Origin: Emmonsiellopsis sp. PD_33
Taxonomy: Eukaryota; Ascomycota; Eurotiomycetes; Onygenales; Ajellomycetaceae
NCBI GenBank assembly: GCA_032988165.1
Contig: JANTQF010000147.1
Span: 1 to 64,000, forward strand
Length of the DNA: 64,000 nucleotides
Direction of reading: 5' to 3'
The notes below the pieces were generated by a model, which was not told where the DNA came from, ran no database searches, and saw only the letters and a list, made by a program, of their open reading frames with translations. Position numbers and translations under genes: made by a program. This document shows, piece by piece, positions 46,719-58,807 of the stretch (positions are counted from its first letter, which is position 1; the number at the start of each line of letters is the position of its first letter).

Positions 46719-48520
46719 ATGGAATCCTGAAAAGATTTCACAACTGATGAGAAGTGGTTTTAGTATAACACCTTTAATGGCATAAGATATGCTAATATAC
46801 AAGGTAGTATAGTTTATATATGCACACCTGAGTCTTCTCTAATACCACTGATTACTAACAGGCATACAGAACACAGCTGTAACCTTGATTGTAGAGCTTG
46901 TGCAATTAAATGGCAAATCCTCCTCTACTACTATTAGTCCACTGAGCTGAATACTGTGCTTGCATTTACATTACATTACCAAGTATAATACATTTAGTTG
47001 CTAGAAAACACCATCAATTAGTATGAGTATATGTTAATTGTCTTTAACCCCTAGTAACTCTTGCAATTACTAACTAAGAATGCAGAATAATGCCTTGAAC
47101 ATAATAAACCCTTTCTAAAGCTATATGATTCATGCCCTAAGTCCTCACAAGAATACTTCAAGATGTTTTTCAATTCTCTTGGACACACACTCTATGGTGA
47201 ATATGACTTTCCACAATTTCATCACCTAAGGAAAAGAATGCTGAACCATAACTTCATCAAGGATGCCTCCATGACAATGAATTATATTCATTAGGTTGGC
47301 AAGGAGGCAGTCAAGTTTTTATGAATCAAAATCAATGTTCCTCTTCCATTCTACATCAGGCATCCTGGTTGATATGATGTTGATAGCCTAATAATCATGG
47401 CCCCTAATGCCCATGACAGGCTGCAGTGGAAAAAGAAAGAATAATAGCATGCTAAGCTAAGCTCTCTACAATTATTAGCAGCCAGTGTTCCAGCATTAGA
47501 TGAGTCCTCTGATGAAGAGTTTTAAGAGCTAGATGAGCACTCAGATGATGAGTCATAGCTAGCCTCAAGAAAATATGATTGAGATGAATATAGGGATGGA
47601 TATTCCTTGTTCAGGCTATAGATGCTCTTTGAGGCTGACATGGAAGCTGAGGACTTGAAGACCTATTAGGGGTCTTACTTGGGATATGCAGAAAGCATGG
47701 AATTGGACTAGGCAAACAAACCTACCTGTATGTAACCTGAAGATGTGAAAGAACTCTATTATAATCCACCTTCCTCTATAGTTAGTACCAGACAATGAGA
47801 TAGTAAGTAAAGAGGTATTTCTTCCATTATGTACTAATATCTTTGATTTCATTATACATACTCATACCTTCAGTACAAACCATTGTTAATCATACACATA
47901 AAGAGGAATAACAATGCTTTATCAAGATAGAATTCCATTATATGATTATTGCTTTATACCAGTATTCTATGTTTTCTTTGATTTGTAGCTTTGGAGGGTC
48001 ATAGTAAGAATAGTCACAAATAGAACTTGGATGACCCAAGCATAGCACTCTTATTACTACTTGGCTTTATTAATGAAGAGTATATATGCCCATGATGCCC
48101 CAGTGCTATAGATAGTTCAAATGCAAAAGACTCTACCTACTAGTATAATAACCTTTGTAGTGTTCTTGATCTTATTCTCTCATATCAGCTGCTACTCTTC
48201 CCTCTGAATTCAATCAACTTTACTGATTTACTGGCACTATTACAGGCAGGCAAGTTAGTAGATCACATTCCTCAGCTTAAGCCCAGTTAGTGTGCATGTT
48301 CTTAATCCTTCCACTATGATTTTAAACTCTCTTTCTGACAACCTTCTCAACACTGCTAGCATTGCACACTATTAATGCTTCCACCCTCACAATGTTATTA
48401 AATGTTTGTTTCTACCCTCCCCAGCCAAATTTACTTGTGTAATCCTGAAAAACTAATTATTTAAGAGAAAATCAGCTGAAGATCACATTGAAATCATTAG
48501 TTATATGCACCTGTGCCTGT
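46719..48520 (+). pseudogene. Unassigned mutated gene relic
   Basis: From the ATG at 46719 one frame stays readable for over 300 codons, interrupted only by stops that transitions can explain. Readable parts include FNSLGHTLYGEYDFPQFHHL and an acidic stretch (ESSDEEF...DEHSDDES) typical of a nuclear protein linker. A likely intron begins at 47802 (GTAAGT) and could end at about 47988 (TTTGTAG). Downstream, a CP.CPSA motif (family form probably CPRC) suggests a zinc-binding segment. I do not recognise the family. It is on the same strand as, and 214 bp before, the helicase relic, so both may belong to one element. Confidence 0.45.
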
Positions 48521-48733
48521 TTAAATCATAACATCAAGGTGAGCTATGTTCCATGTCTGTGTGCTTAGTCAGCATTCACACCAATGGGTACTTAGCCATA
48601 TTCAGACTAGTGTGAGCTGAGCTTAAGCTGAGGTCACCACTCATCTCCTCCCTTTCCCCTCACCCTGAATGCCAAGATATTTACTGCAACCTTATTCTAA
48701 CATTACTGCAGAACCTCATACTGAACTGAAAAT

Positions 48734-51700
48734 ATGCCACCTAAAAAAGCAGCTGCTATAAAGCTAAAACTGCTGGAAACCAACAAATAATGGATATACT
48801 TAAAGTTTCCAGGTGTTAAGATCAAACTTACTAAACCTAATCAGCTTTAATTGTCCAGATCACTACTTATTGGTTACTTAGGTTTCTCTATAGTAAATTT
48901 GTTCATCAAATATCTTAAAAAGCCTAGTATTGATATCATCCTTCAGGAGTTTATTACCTTGCACAGATCCTCCTATGGCCACACTGAGGCTGATCATAAA
49001 TTCAGAAGCTGTATGGAAATTGTCCATCTCATAACTCTTTATAATGATCATGTTTTCTGATGTGATTTCAAGGAAATACTTCAGAATGATAATCTAACTC
49101 AGGTCAAAGAACATCTAAAAGCTGTGCTTATCACATACATTCATATCATTGACATTCTGACTTGATCTTTACTGGATGGGGTTGATTTAGACCCTACAAA
49201 CAACCCTGAGCATCTTTTTATGATGATATGGCTTGTGAAATTCATATTGAAGAGACCAGAAAGCTACTTCAATGCTAATAACATCAAGGTTGAAACCCCT
49301 TAATATTAGACCAATTTAGAGTATTCTTTCAACAACTTGGATATGAGTTAAGAATTGTCTGACATTCAACCTTTGATGTAGTAGTATGGCCAGATTAGGC
49401 CCATGTGACCACTCAATGAAGATAATGCTGATGGTGATTTAGATCTAAATACTTCAGACCACATAAATATAATTAAATCTGAGATGGCTGAATAGGCATT
49501 GAGCATGGATTTTCCTTGTCTGACCCTTAATGAAGAAGCAGCACTCATTGAATATCTGACATCTAGTCTGACTGACCTCTTTGAGCTTCATAAGATAAAG
49601 GTTCTTTAAAACATTTCCATCAGTATCCTTACTGAACTCTCCACATTCTGAGATGATAAGTTATCAGCCACTACCAACAATAATGATGAGGAGTGTGAAG
49701 TAATGTCAGACAAATTGTAAGAGCTATTAAATTCATCTGGTATATCTTCACTATCCTACAAAGAGTCTACATTCCTGCTTGGCATTGACCTGAATTCACC
49801 CATGGTTGATGAGCTTTTGCTTATACTGTAGCAAGTAATGAGGATGGCCACCTTGGTCTTCATCCTACAATGCTAGCATGTAGTAATACTTTCTGATTAA
49901 ATGGGACTTGGGAAAACCATTTAAGGACTCAGCATCATACATTTCCTTAATTAACTGTAATACATGACTGAATTCTGCCCAACCCTGATCTTTATCTCCT
50001 CCCACCTCATCTATACTTAAATTGATGAAGTCCAAGCCTGATTTCCAGGTCATTTCAACCTGAAGGTCTTTTATTCCTGCACTGGTGCAGGTGGCATATC
50101 TGATGTGAGAAAGTAGTCACTAATTATTAAGAAAGAATAATTAAGAGATCTCATGTTGAATGTTGACCTGAATAACTCTGAATCTGCAAAGATTATTATT
50201 TTGATCTTATACTCCACCTGAAGTTACTATATGTTCTAGAAGCTATCTGCCCTTAGCTTAAGCTGAGAGCAGCTGCCCTCTGCTGACTCAATGGCCTTCA
50301 TCCAGGAAAACTACCCCATAGATCTGCTGAATACATATGAGGAGCTTGACCTGAGCAAGGAGAAGATTCAGTCATTATGGCTGAATGACTGCTCATTTGG
50401 GCTGGTAATGCTAGACAAGACTCATGCAATTAAGAATGTCTGGATGTGCATACATCAGTTAATTATCTAAATTCCACACTGTGATATTCTATTTATCACT
50501 GGCACTCCCATGTTCAACCATGCAATTGACCTTCTGGGTCTGCTGTTGCTCTCCTATAAGGAGGAGCATATAAGAGTGATCAACTACCAGCTACTTGATG
50601 ACCTACTTACTGAGTATGAGTGAGTACCTGAATATGGACCTAAGAGCTTATATATAATAGATTCACTTCTGTTTTGCAAACTTTTTACTGATGGCACAGT
50701 CATTCATAATCATATACTTAATAATATTCTCAAGATTCTGAATAGAATAATGCTGTGGCATATAACTAGTTCATTAATATCCATTGAGATTAAGGCTGAC
50801 CTGATAATGTAGGGTCAAATCACCATTGTGGGTGGCTGCATCCCCCCATACACCATTGTTACAGTAGACTGCCAGTTTGAAATTGAGCAGTTAGCTAAGT
50901 ATTACTTGGTGCACACTAGCCTTACTTCCCATTTACAGATCAAAGGAAGTTCAATCAAAAAAACTGCTGAAACCACACCAACTGGTGACACTCCAAACTT
51001 GCCTGGTAGCAAATTTGACATATTAGTGTATAGATAGTTAAGGCATGCATCTTTCTCCCTTGCACTCTCCTGCCTCTTTTGGGCCACATGCATCAAAAAT
51101 GAAGGAAATTTAGCAAGTGATATTAGCAAATAGTAATAAAAGGTGGGTGATAGTGCACAGTGGTTCTTGTCTAGAGCCATAATGAATCATTTCATCCCTT
51201 TTATACTACCTAATTGTGCATGGGTGGCCAGTTTACTGTGCAGATTGATGTCTAAATTTCCTCATCTCTTATTCATCATCAATAAGGTAGTGATAAAGAA
51301 TGAATGAGGGTTACTTATCTTTTGTGTGTTCTTGATGCTGCAGTTTCAAATGGAACTCTTTGTAGTGTTATTTAACATAGAGGTGGGGGTGATCAAATCA
51401 TCAATGGAGGGCCATGAGTGCACTGAGGTCATTGAGAAGTTTAATGACCCCCATCATGCAATGAAGGTTCTAGTATTAGGATATTAAACTGAGGTAACTG
51501 GTTTGAACCTTCATCACACATGTTCTGATGTGGTGCTCCTGGAACTACCAGGTAATAGTAATAATGTACTCCAGGCCCTGCATTGTGTTCACTGGATCAA
51601 TCAGACTTCCCTGCAATGAATTTGGATACTTTCAATGGCAAACTCCTTTGACTGCTTTGTTGAGGTGAAGGTCTCAGCTAAATTTACATCCTAGATTATT

Positions 51701-52270
51701 GCCCAGGGCCCTGCAGTGTTTGCTGATCTTGGCTTAAGCTGAGGGGAGCCCCTCTCATTGTCTGTGCAGGAAGAAGTTGAAGAGGTGATTGAGCTGAGAG
51801 TGGCTAAGGTAATATAGTAAATATTTGGACAGGTTGAGTCTTGCCTGCCCTGGGGAAACATTGAGAATCTTGACCTGAGCCTCTTATAGATTAATGGACT
51901 CAAGCATCTCAATGCAACTGCAAACTTCAATCCTGTGTGAGTTACTTGCTTGAAGAAGATGCTTGGGGTTGGGTCCCCTGCAAAGAACTCCCAGACACCC
52001 CTCTGTATGGCTCCACTGCCTCATCCAACCCTGCTGAGAAGTCAAATGGATGCCAATGTCTTTTCTGATTCATTAGATTTATCAGAACTATTACTACCTC
52101 CCCCCTCCTCTGGTGATGCCAGTCCAAACCCTTGGTGCAGACCTGCCCCTGCTGATGGGGAACTTCTCCCTAAAAAAAAAAAGAAATTTACAATAGAAGG
52201 GTTCCCTAGTAGTGTGGCAGACCTCTCACCTCCACTCTACTATTTCAGTAGATTGATAAAATCAAACTAA
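48734..52270 (+). pseudogene. SNF2-family helicase relic, frame-intact but stop-riddled
   Basis: The frame opened by ATG 48734 (MPPKKAAAIKLKLLE) runs 1,178 codons to the stop at 52268-52270 without any frameshift; I checked the phase at four motifs. Motif I is near 49,890-49,930: LSD.MGLGKTI, with a TAA where the family has Glu, Asp or Gln. Motif II is near 50,396-50,440: LVMLDKTHAIKN, for DEAH. Motif III is near 50,490: LFITGTPMFNHAIDLLG. The C-terminal helicase half has VTGLNLHHTCSDVVLLE near 51,500 and motif VI near 51,572 (QALHCVHWINQ, with both arginines changed to Cys and Trp, as CpG to TpG would give). The C terminus is Pro/Ser-rich with a short Lys run (nuclear targeting likely). Family members remodel chromatin or act in DNA repair. 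This copy is dead, and its setting suggests it was carried by a mobile element. Confidence 0.85.
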
Positions 52271-52315
52271 ATTTCCTACTATTATTTTTTTTTTCCTTCA
52301 AGAATACCATCTGCT

Positions 52316-52432
52316 CTTCAGCTTAAGCTGAGGTTTGTAGCTTGTGCTCCTGTCTCTATTCTTCTATTTTCCTTTGATAATACTGTGTGTTCTCTAGCTT
52401 AAGCTGAGGTTTGTTACATGTGCTCCTATTTT
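52316..52432. repeat. Duplicated palindrome unit, candidate left terminus of the Plavaka element
   Basis: Two units, each an AGCTTAAGCTGAGG palindrome followed by TTTGT, four variable bases and TGTGCTCCT, lie about 77 bp apart (52,319 and 52,396). An inverted related sequence, GAGCACAT followed by a GCTTAAG core, occurs at about 56,250-56,275 on the other side of the transposase relic. The pair could be terminal or subterminal inverted repeats; this is inference. Confidence 0.45.
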
Positions 52433-52751
52433 AATAAGATATTATTATTACTAGTATGGATGTTACTATAATAGATACTTATCTTAGTTACTATGCTAAT
52501 GAAATTATATTCCTGATCCTTTCTTTTTCAATCACTTAACTCCACTAGGCTTAAGTAGGATAGCTGGTTGTCATATGATCATTAATGCTGAAATTCCAGA
52601 TTTGGGATTTTTCAATTCATTTTAATTGTTAAATCCCTCCATACTCCAACTTTTATCCTCTGAATATAAAGAACTCTGCCTATATCTATAGCTACTCATA
52701 TTGCTGTAAACCTGTCAGTAGCTAGAGTAGCCTCAGTTGTCATCAACAGAA

Positions 52752-55700
52752 ATGCAAGGCAACAATTCAAGCAAGACAGAAAGTATTGGAGATGATGTTA
52801 ACTACTAGTCAATCTACTATTCCTCCACTGGCACTCATATAATTTCTCATAGAACATACTCTTATGGCCCTACCATCCAGTGAACCACTACAGGAACCTA
52901 GAGGGGATGCTAGTGGAGATTTGAACATACTAGATGATAGTCCTGGTACTATGCTAAACCCCACTGCCATGGATGATGGCATGGACATGGAACCCACCTT
53001 GGATCACACCAATGCCAGTGTAGGTATTATCATGGCTTTAAAGGTTATGGCTACTAGTATTAAAGATAATACTAACCCTATGATATCTACTAGGAATAAG
53101 ATACAAACCCAGAGGCAGCTTTCTTTATCTCATTACTACCACTGCAAGCTGCAAAAACCTCAGTTTTGAATGCCTATACTGTTACCTATGAAGAACTCTT
53201 ACTACAACCAGCTGGGTGTTCAGTTCCAGGTTGCATTAATCTAATGTCTAACTCCTCTACCAGAATAACAACAGCCCAGCATGGGGGCTTTAAAAGTGAG
53301 ATTGAATATGGCCTTGCACAGTTCTTTCTTAACATTAGACTTTCTAGTAGTGCTATCAACCAATTCCTCACCTCACTCTATCTTTACACTGTTACTAATG
53401 GATTCTCCTTCCACACTGCCCAACAGTTCCATAGCATCATTGACAGTGGTCTAACCACAGATGAGGCACAATATGATGAATTTATTGACACCACAATATC
53501 AATAACATCTACTGATGGAATGATAATCAATGCCACTCTCTCACACTAAAGAGTAAACAATGTTATTTGCTGATTACTCAGGCACCTTCCATTCAAGGAC
53601 TTCCTACAGTATGCACCTATATGGCAGTTCTCTGAGTCAAATCAATGAATATATATTGAGATGCATACAGCCAACTGGTGGTAGGATACACAATGAAAAC
53701 TTCCAGCCTGCTCAACACTAATCTCATTGGTCTTTGCCTCTGATAAGATACAGCTCTCCATGCATCATGGGGATCAGGTATCTTGGCCTGTATACTTTAC
53801 TATTAGAAACCTTCCCCATAAGATTTGCTGTGCACAAAAGATAATCAGTCTTCAGAAGATTGCCTATCTTCCTATTATTAAGAAGATTGATCAAGTCACA
53901 AAGATTCAGCTTTATCATGCTTGTATAGCTGAGATACTTAAGTGTAAGTCTCAGTGATCTTACCTATACTATCAGGTACTAATAATGCCATAGCTATTAA
54001 GGCCTTGGGTACTACTGGCATGTTTGTTGAATGTGCTGATGATTATGTTTGATACTGTTTCCTAGTAGTAGCTGGATTCATGGCTGATTATGAAGAGTAA
54101 GTCTTAATTATAGATATAAAAAATAACTGGCACTGTTCAATCTGTCTTGTCTCCCCCACTGAGCATCAAGACCTCTTAAAGGTCTTCTCAACATGCACAT
54201 ATAGATAGATACAGGGCCAGATTCAGCAGCAAGAGAATGATCCCTTATCCATTGATTCTGCCATAACTATTCATAATATCAACTTCTTTGCCTGGCACCA
54301 CCCACAAATCAATATTCATGAAGCAATGATGATTGATATTCTCCATCAGTTACTTAAGAGTATAGTTCAGTATCTAGTTGAATGGCTCCAGGAAATGGTT
54401 CAGGACCTTATCAAACCTACCTGATGAACTAAGAATCAGGCAACCCCACTAATATCCCAGATAGGTGGAACTGAACAGCTTGATGATCAATTTGAGCATG
54501 TTCCTCCCTACCCAGGTCTTTAGCATTTTACCAACTTCAGTTGCTTTAAACAGTGGTCTGAGTTACAGTGCAAGGCCCTGTCACAGCAGTTAATCTCAGT
54601 CATTACCCCTTTACTGCTCCATTGGTGCCAACCTGCCCTCCTATATGCCTGAGCTGTGATTGACTTTCTATTCTATGCATAGTACTACTCCCATGATGAT
54701 GAAACTCTAGAATACTTGAAGAATGCTCTGAAGTGGATTGATGCACTTAAATGGGCATTTCATCTTTATTGTTTATCCCCTAAGAAATATGACCCACTTA
54801 ATGTTAGCCACTTCAATTTTGCAAAATTTTATGTCCTTATCCACTACATTGAGTTCATTTGCAAATATGGAACCCTGAATGGCTTTGATACTGAGCACAG
54901 TGAGACTGACCATAAATACCATGTAAAGGCCTATTACTGTAATACTAACAAACATATTGGCCATGAATGGCAGCTGATCAAGCACAGTTGAAGATATATG
55001 CATATGATAGAGTTAGAGAATATATTACTTCATACTAATATCATTAGTTTAAGTATAGTTACAGCTGAAGATCAACTTGGGATAAAGTTAGCTATCATAT
55101 TACAAGCCATTGACTTAAAGAATATCTCATGGCATTCTTTATGAGGAGATCTCCACTGATCACTGCCATATCATATCATAACAGTTAGAGAGGTAGCTAA
55201 GAGGCTGGGCTATATACATGAGATTTTCCTGCATGCATTGCTGATTTTTATTGCACACAGGTGTCTTCAGCTTACTGGCAAGAAGGACTAGCACTCTACC
55301 TTGCAATTAATGCTTGACTATCACATACAGATGCATGGGTTAGTTACTACATAGAAATGAGATGGGTGAGATCCATCTGACACAGATTATCTTGTTAAGG
55401 AGAAGATTTAATGCATGCCTGCATGGCAGGGGGCACTTAGCTGATGGTGGCAAGACTATGTTTGATTGACTGATGGAAAAGCTTGTAATGGGAATGAGAT
55501 AGCAGATGGGCCTTTTAAAGGGCAGATGGTTAGTTAGCTCTTACTGATAGTAACTATAATTAACCCTGGTGTTCAAGTGAACAAGTATGGAAGGATTCCC
55601 AACTGAAATGGAAATGCATGTTATACTGAGGCACTTATTGATGTCCTCTGACTGTGTTCCAGGAAGCTGTATGATGTCCATGGCATGTATGAAGTAGAGA

Positions 55701-56115
55701 TATATGCAGAGCCCAATCCATCTGATAATAATCCTAATGGTTATATATGCAAGTGTTGTTTCTACCCTGTGAAGGCTATACAGTGTGGTACTCACCTTAT
55801 TTCAACACAACTGAGTGATGTGCATGTGAATTCCATTACCAAGAGATTCTATGTCAATAATTATATTGATTAGGACCAATATAACACTTTGTATAGTGAA
55901 ATGTAGTTAGAAGATGGGCTTCAGTCAGCAAATAAATGGGCATCTCAGTTAAAAGCTAGTATTAGAGAGTGAGAGTCAGTGGTTCAGGATCCAACTGAGG
56001 ATGAAGAGAATAGTATAGATGAGAATGAAGAGAGTAGTATAAATGAGGATAATAGAGATAAAGAGAGGGTTCTAAGTGACTCAAGCAGTTATTCTATAGT
56101 TTCAGATGATTAATA
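52752..56115 (+). mobile_element. Plavaka-type DNA transposon, transposase relic
   Basis: Plavaka transposases belong to the KDZ/CACTA-related group of fungal DNA transposons. The relic shows the family order. EIEYGLAQFFLNIRLSSSA and IIDSGL are at 53,305-53,460. DMHTANWW-like EMHTANWW is at about 53,660. The signature VFASDKIQLS then WPVYFTIRNLPHKI and AYLPIIKKIDQVT lies at 53,727-53,900, where the family reads SSDKTQL, YPVYLTIGNIPKEIR and LGYLPT. A CSIC segment follows DYEE.VLIID, then ILHQLLK, YPGL.HF and HDDETLEYLKNAL. HFNFAKFYVLIHYIEFICKYGTLNGFDTEHSE is at 54,806-54,903 (family PKLHSL.HYV..I..FGT.DNYNTE). The end, HLISTQLSDVHVNSITKRFYVNNYID, reaches about 55,870. The frame changes between 53,957 and 54,716, probably by an intron. 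Stops throughout make it inactive. The first exon (from 52,752) is uncertain. Confidence 0.85.
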
Positions 56116-56235
56116 GTAATAAGTGGTTGAGAGGAGTGATAAAGTAGGAGACAGGCAGGTTAATAGAGGTCAAACATACTAGTCTCAAAGAAGTTAGGGC
56201 CACACCATGTTGTGCTCACATTTTGTCTTGCTGCA

Positions 56236-56331
56236 CTGTGATGTAATGAGCACATTTCTTGGCTTAAGCCAGCCTGGCCTGGCCTGCTGACTTAAGCTGA
56301 GGAATGTGCTCATTGTGTCACAGCCACATTG
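56236..56331. repeat. Imperfect foldback of about 47-bp arms, candidate right terminus
   Basis: The left arm contains CTGTGATGTAATGAGCACAT followed by a GGCTTAAGCC core. The right arm is its imperfect reverse complement, centred at about 56,284 (right arm AATGTGCTCATTGTGTCACAG). Mismatches are mostly transitions. The same right-arm sequence, CTTAAGCTGAGGAATGTGCT, recurs at about 57,232-57,251. It could be two abutted element ends or a small foldback element. Confidence 0.6.
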
Positions 56332-56786
56332 TACTGTGGTGATTTTACTGGTCTTTATGGTGGGTTGGTAAAAAAAAAGGGGTTAATAGAATTATGTTGA
56401 TTTGAACTGACATCTAATGTTAGGTGACATGATTTTGACCCTTACTAGGCTACTTGGCCACTGAGGTGAATGATACTTTTAGTGTGGTCTAAAATATATA
56501 CATACATACTTTAGTAAATCTCTTGTCCATAGCATCATTCAAGACAGATGAGATCCTATTGTTAGACTAAAACACATTAAAACTTGATGATACTACATGA
56601 TTGCATTGTTAAAGATGGTATAATTCCTTGTGGAAAGTTAAATGGTGCTGGATACATTGATTATGGTAGTAGTATTATACTGCTATGTTGTGATGTACAT
56701 CCTTGGAAATATATATATATAACCTGACTGCCTCACCCCCTATATCAAGCCAATAAGACCTTAACACTCTGATACTAAATTCACCA

Positions 56787-57217
56787 ACAGTACTGCCACA
56801 CAGAGGAGTTTGTATGCTAATATGAAATCAAATATAAATTATTACTGCTTACTATGTGGTTCAAACTCTGAATGCTACTGGCCTGTTATGATGCACTCAG
56901 TTTCAAAAAAGTTGTCATCCATCTCCCTAACCATTGTAGTGGGGAGATGGATGATGATGTCAATTATCACCTTATATTATATTTTATACCCTCTCCATGG
57001 TGGTTCACCCACAGTACTGCCACATGGAGGAGTTTATATACTAGTATGAAATCAAATATAAATTATTACTACCCACTGTGTGGTTTGAACTTTGAATGCT
57101 GTCAGCCTATTATAATGCACTCAGTTTCAAAAAAGTTGTCATCTATCTCCCTAACCATTGTGGTGGGGAGATGGATGATGATGTCAGTTATCACCTTATA
57201 TTATATTTTATACCCCA
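56787..57217. repeat. 224-bp tandem duplication
   Basis: The unit starting ACAGTACTGCCAC at 56787 is repeated from 57011, a period of 224 bp. The copies are close to 90 percent identical by eye, and the differences are mostly transitions. Short open frames inside both copies are not convincing genes. The second copy ends shortly before the GCTTAAGCTGAGG motif at about 57,231. Confidence 0.85.
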
Positions 57218-57450
57218 TTCAGGGCAGCCTGGCTTAAGCTGAGGAATGTGCTTCCCATGTTGTATGATATTTAGGGTGGAAATGATGTGATCTGTACATA
57301 AATAAATGATTATCATATATTTGTGATAATATAATCCACTTGTCTGTTGCTGCATTCAATTTTCATGTTCCTATTGTTTTTTTTTCATACTATGCATATA
57401 AATTGTGTGTCTCTTTAACCTCTCATCCACAATACACAAGTTTTTTGAAC

Positions 57451-58330
57451 ATGTCATAGGCCATACTATGTGAGTGGATAGTACCCAAGGTTAAGGCATT
57501 CTTAAAGGTTGATAGTGCAGCATATCATGATATATGCACATTGTTGGAGAGGGGGATGGCAAAGTATGAGCTTCTTGGTTTGAATTTACAAAGAGAGTAA
57601 AGTAAGGGGAAACTGCTGCTGGTGTTTAAGTATGTGTTTAAGAGCTACCCTAGGATATTTCAAAATATCCCATCTCTGGTCAGGGAAAATTGCCTGGATG
57701 CCATGGCATGGTAGTGCAAGAACAACCAGAGATGATGTGAGTTATAGAGGAATGAGAGATTACTGGATAGCACAGTGACTTCTAATCAAAATAATTACTG
57801 TATGTCACTAGATAGCCAATCAGAGGATCAGGATAGCATTGCTAACCTAAATGTTTAGAGGCAAGAGCAGCAGGAGAGGATTTTAACAAGACAATGTGCC
57901 TGGCAGGTTACTATACACAATCTTGAAATGGGTTCAGCAGTAATGTGTCTGGTAGATAATTTAATACCAGAGGCAAATAAAAAGAAAACTGATGTATGGA
58001 ATGACTTGAACTGTGTATAGTTAAACCTTCTTTACTGACTTATTGAAAGTGAGCTTTCAATAACCCATGATCAGTACAAAATATGATATCTGGGCTTTAA
58101 TCAGTTTGATCTGGTGCAGATATGTAGTGAACATTCTTTTCAAACAGTAATGAAAGAGATGGATGTCAATGGATGGAGATGATATAAGTTCTATATTACT
58201 AGTAAAGTGGAATAAATTGTGTTGAAGCTGGAGTTTTTAGTGTGTATACTATAATTTACTATTGTTGATACTGCCAGAAGAAGAAGGCTAATTTGAACTT
58301 GCTGGTGAAAAGGAGCACTCATATTTGTTG
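57451..58330 (+). pseudogene. Unassigned mutated protein relic
   Basis: From the ATG at 57451 a frame remains readable for roughly 290 codons with transition-type stops. Readable segments include CEWIVPKVKAFLKVDSAAYH, KLLLVFKYVFKSYPRIFQNI and, nearer the end, YLGFNQFDLVQIC. Between them is a polar Gln/Asn/Ser-rich linker. No domain is recognised. It lies between the tandem duplication and the paired palindromes, in a region otherwise made of mobile-element remains, so an element-borne gene is likely. Confidence 0.45.
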
Positions 58331-58542
58331 CTGATTGATGAATGATATGTTATGTGTAATTCTTTATTTATATTCTTACTTACATGAATGTGAACTTTAC
58401 TCTACAGGTAAAGTTTACTAGTACTTCTTACTCCCCAACTTTCTTCTTCTTCTTCCATGCCTACTGTTGCACCCAACCAAATATCAATGTTGTATAAGAA
58501 TCTTAGGTGAGTATAAACTACAGACTCAAGACTGTGTACAGA

Positions 58543-58713
58543 CCTCAGCTTAAGTCTAGTCCTAGCTTAAGCTGAGAACTCTATACTTAAAATATACTGA
58601 CTGGAACATCATAGGCACTTTCTGCACCCTGGTTGCAGCTAATATGAGTCTCAACTACTCACTCAAGTTCTATATAATCCTTTGCTTAAGTTGGAGCTGG
58701 GCTTAAGCTGAGG
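58543..58713. repeat. Two paired GCTTAAG palindrome units
   Basis: A pair of GCTTAAG cores (about 58,548 and 58,565) is repeated about 135 bp later (58,684 and 58,701). Each pair is separated by about 10 bp, and each is followed by a similar ACTCTAT or TCTATCT stretch and then AATATACTGA. The arrangement points to duplication of a composite unit. Confidence 0.6.
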
Positions 58714-58807
58714 TCTATCTGCTAATAATATACTGAATGCAAGATAATAGAATTCAAATGAGAGTAGAATGGCTCTACCATGAAAATGACTTAGAGTAAA
58801 TACAGTT

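Noticed and set aside
56810..57237. Open frames of 79 and 121 codons in the tandem duplication
   Set aside because: They repeat with the duplication, lack any domain and lie in a block where real genes are stop-riddled.
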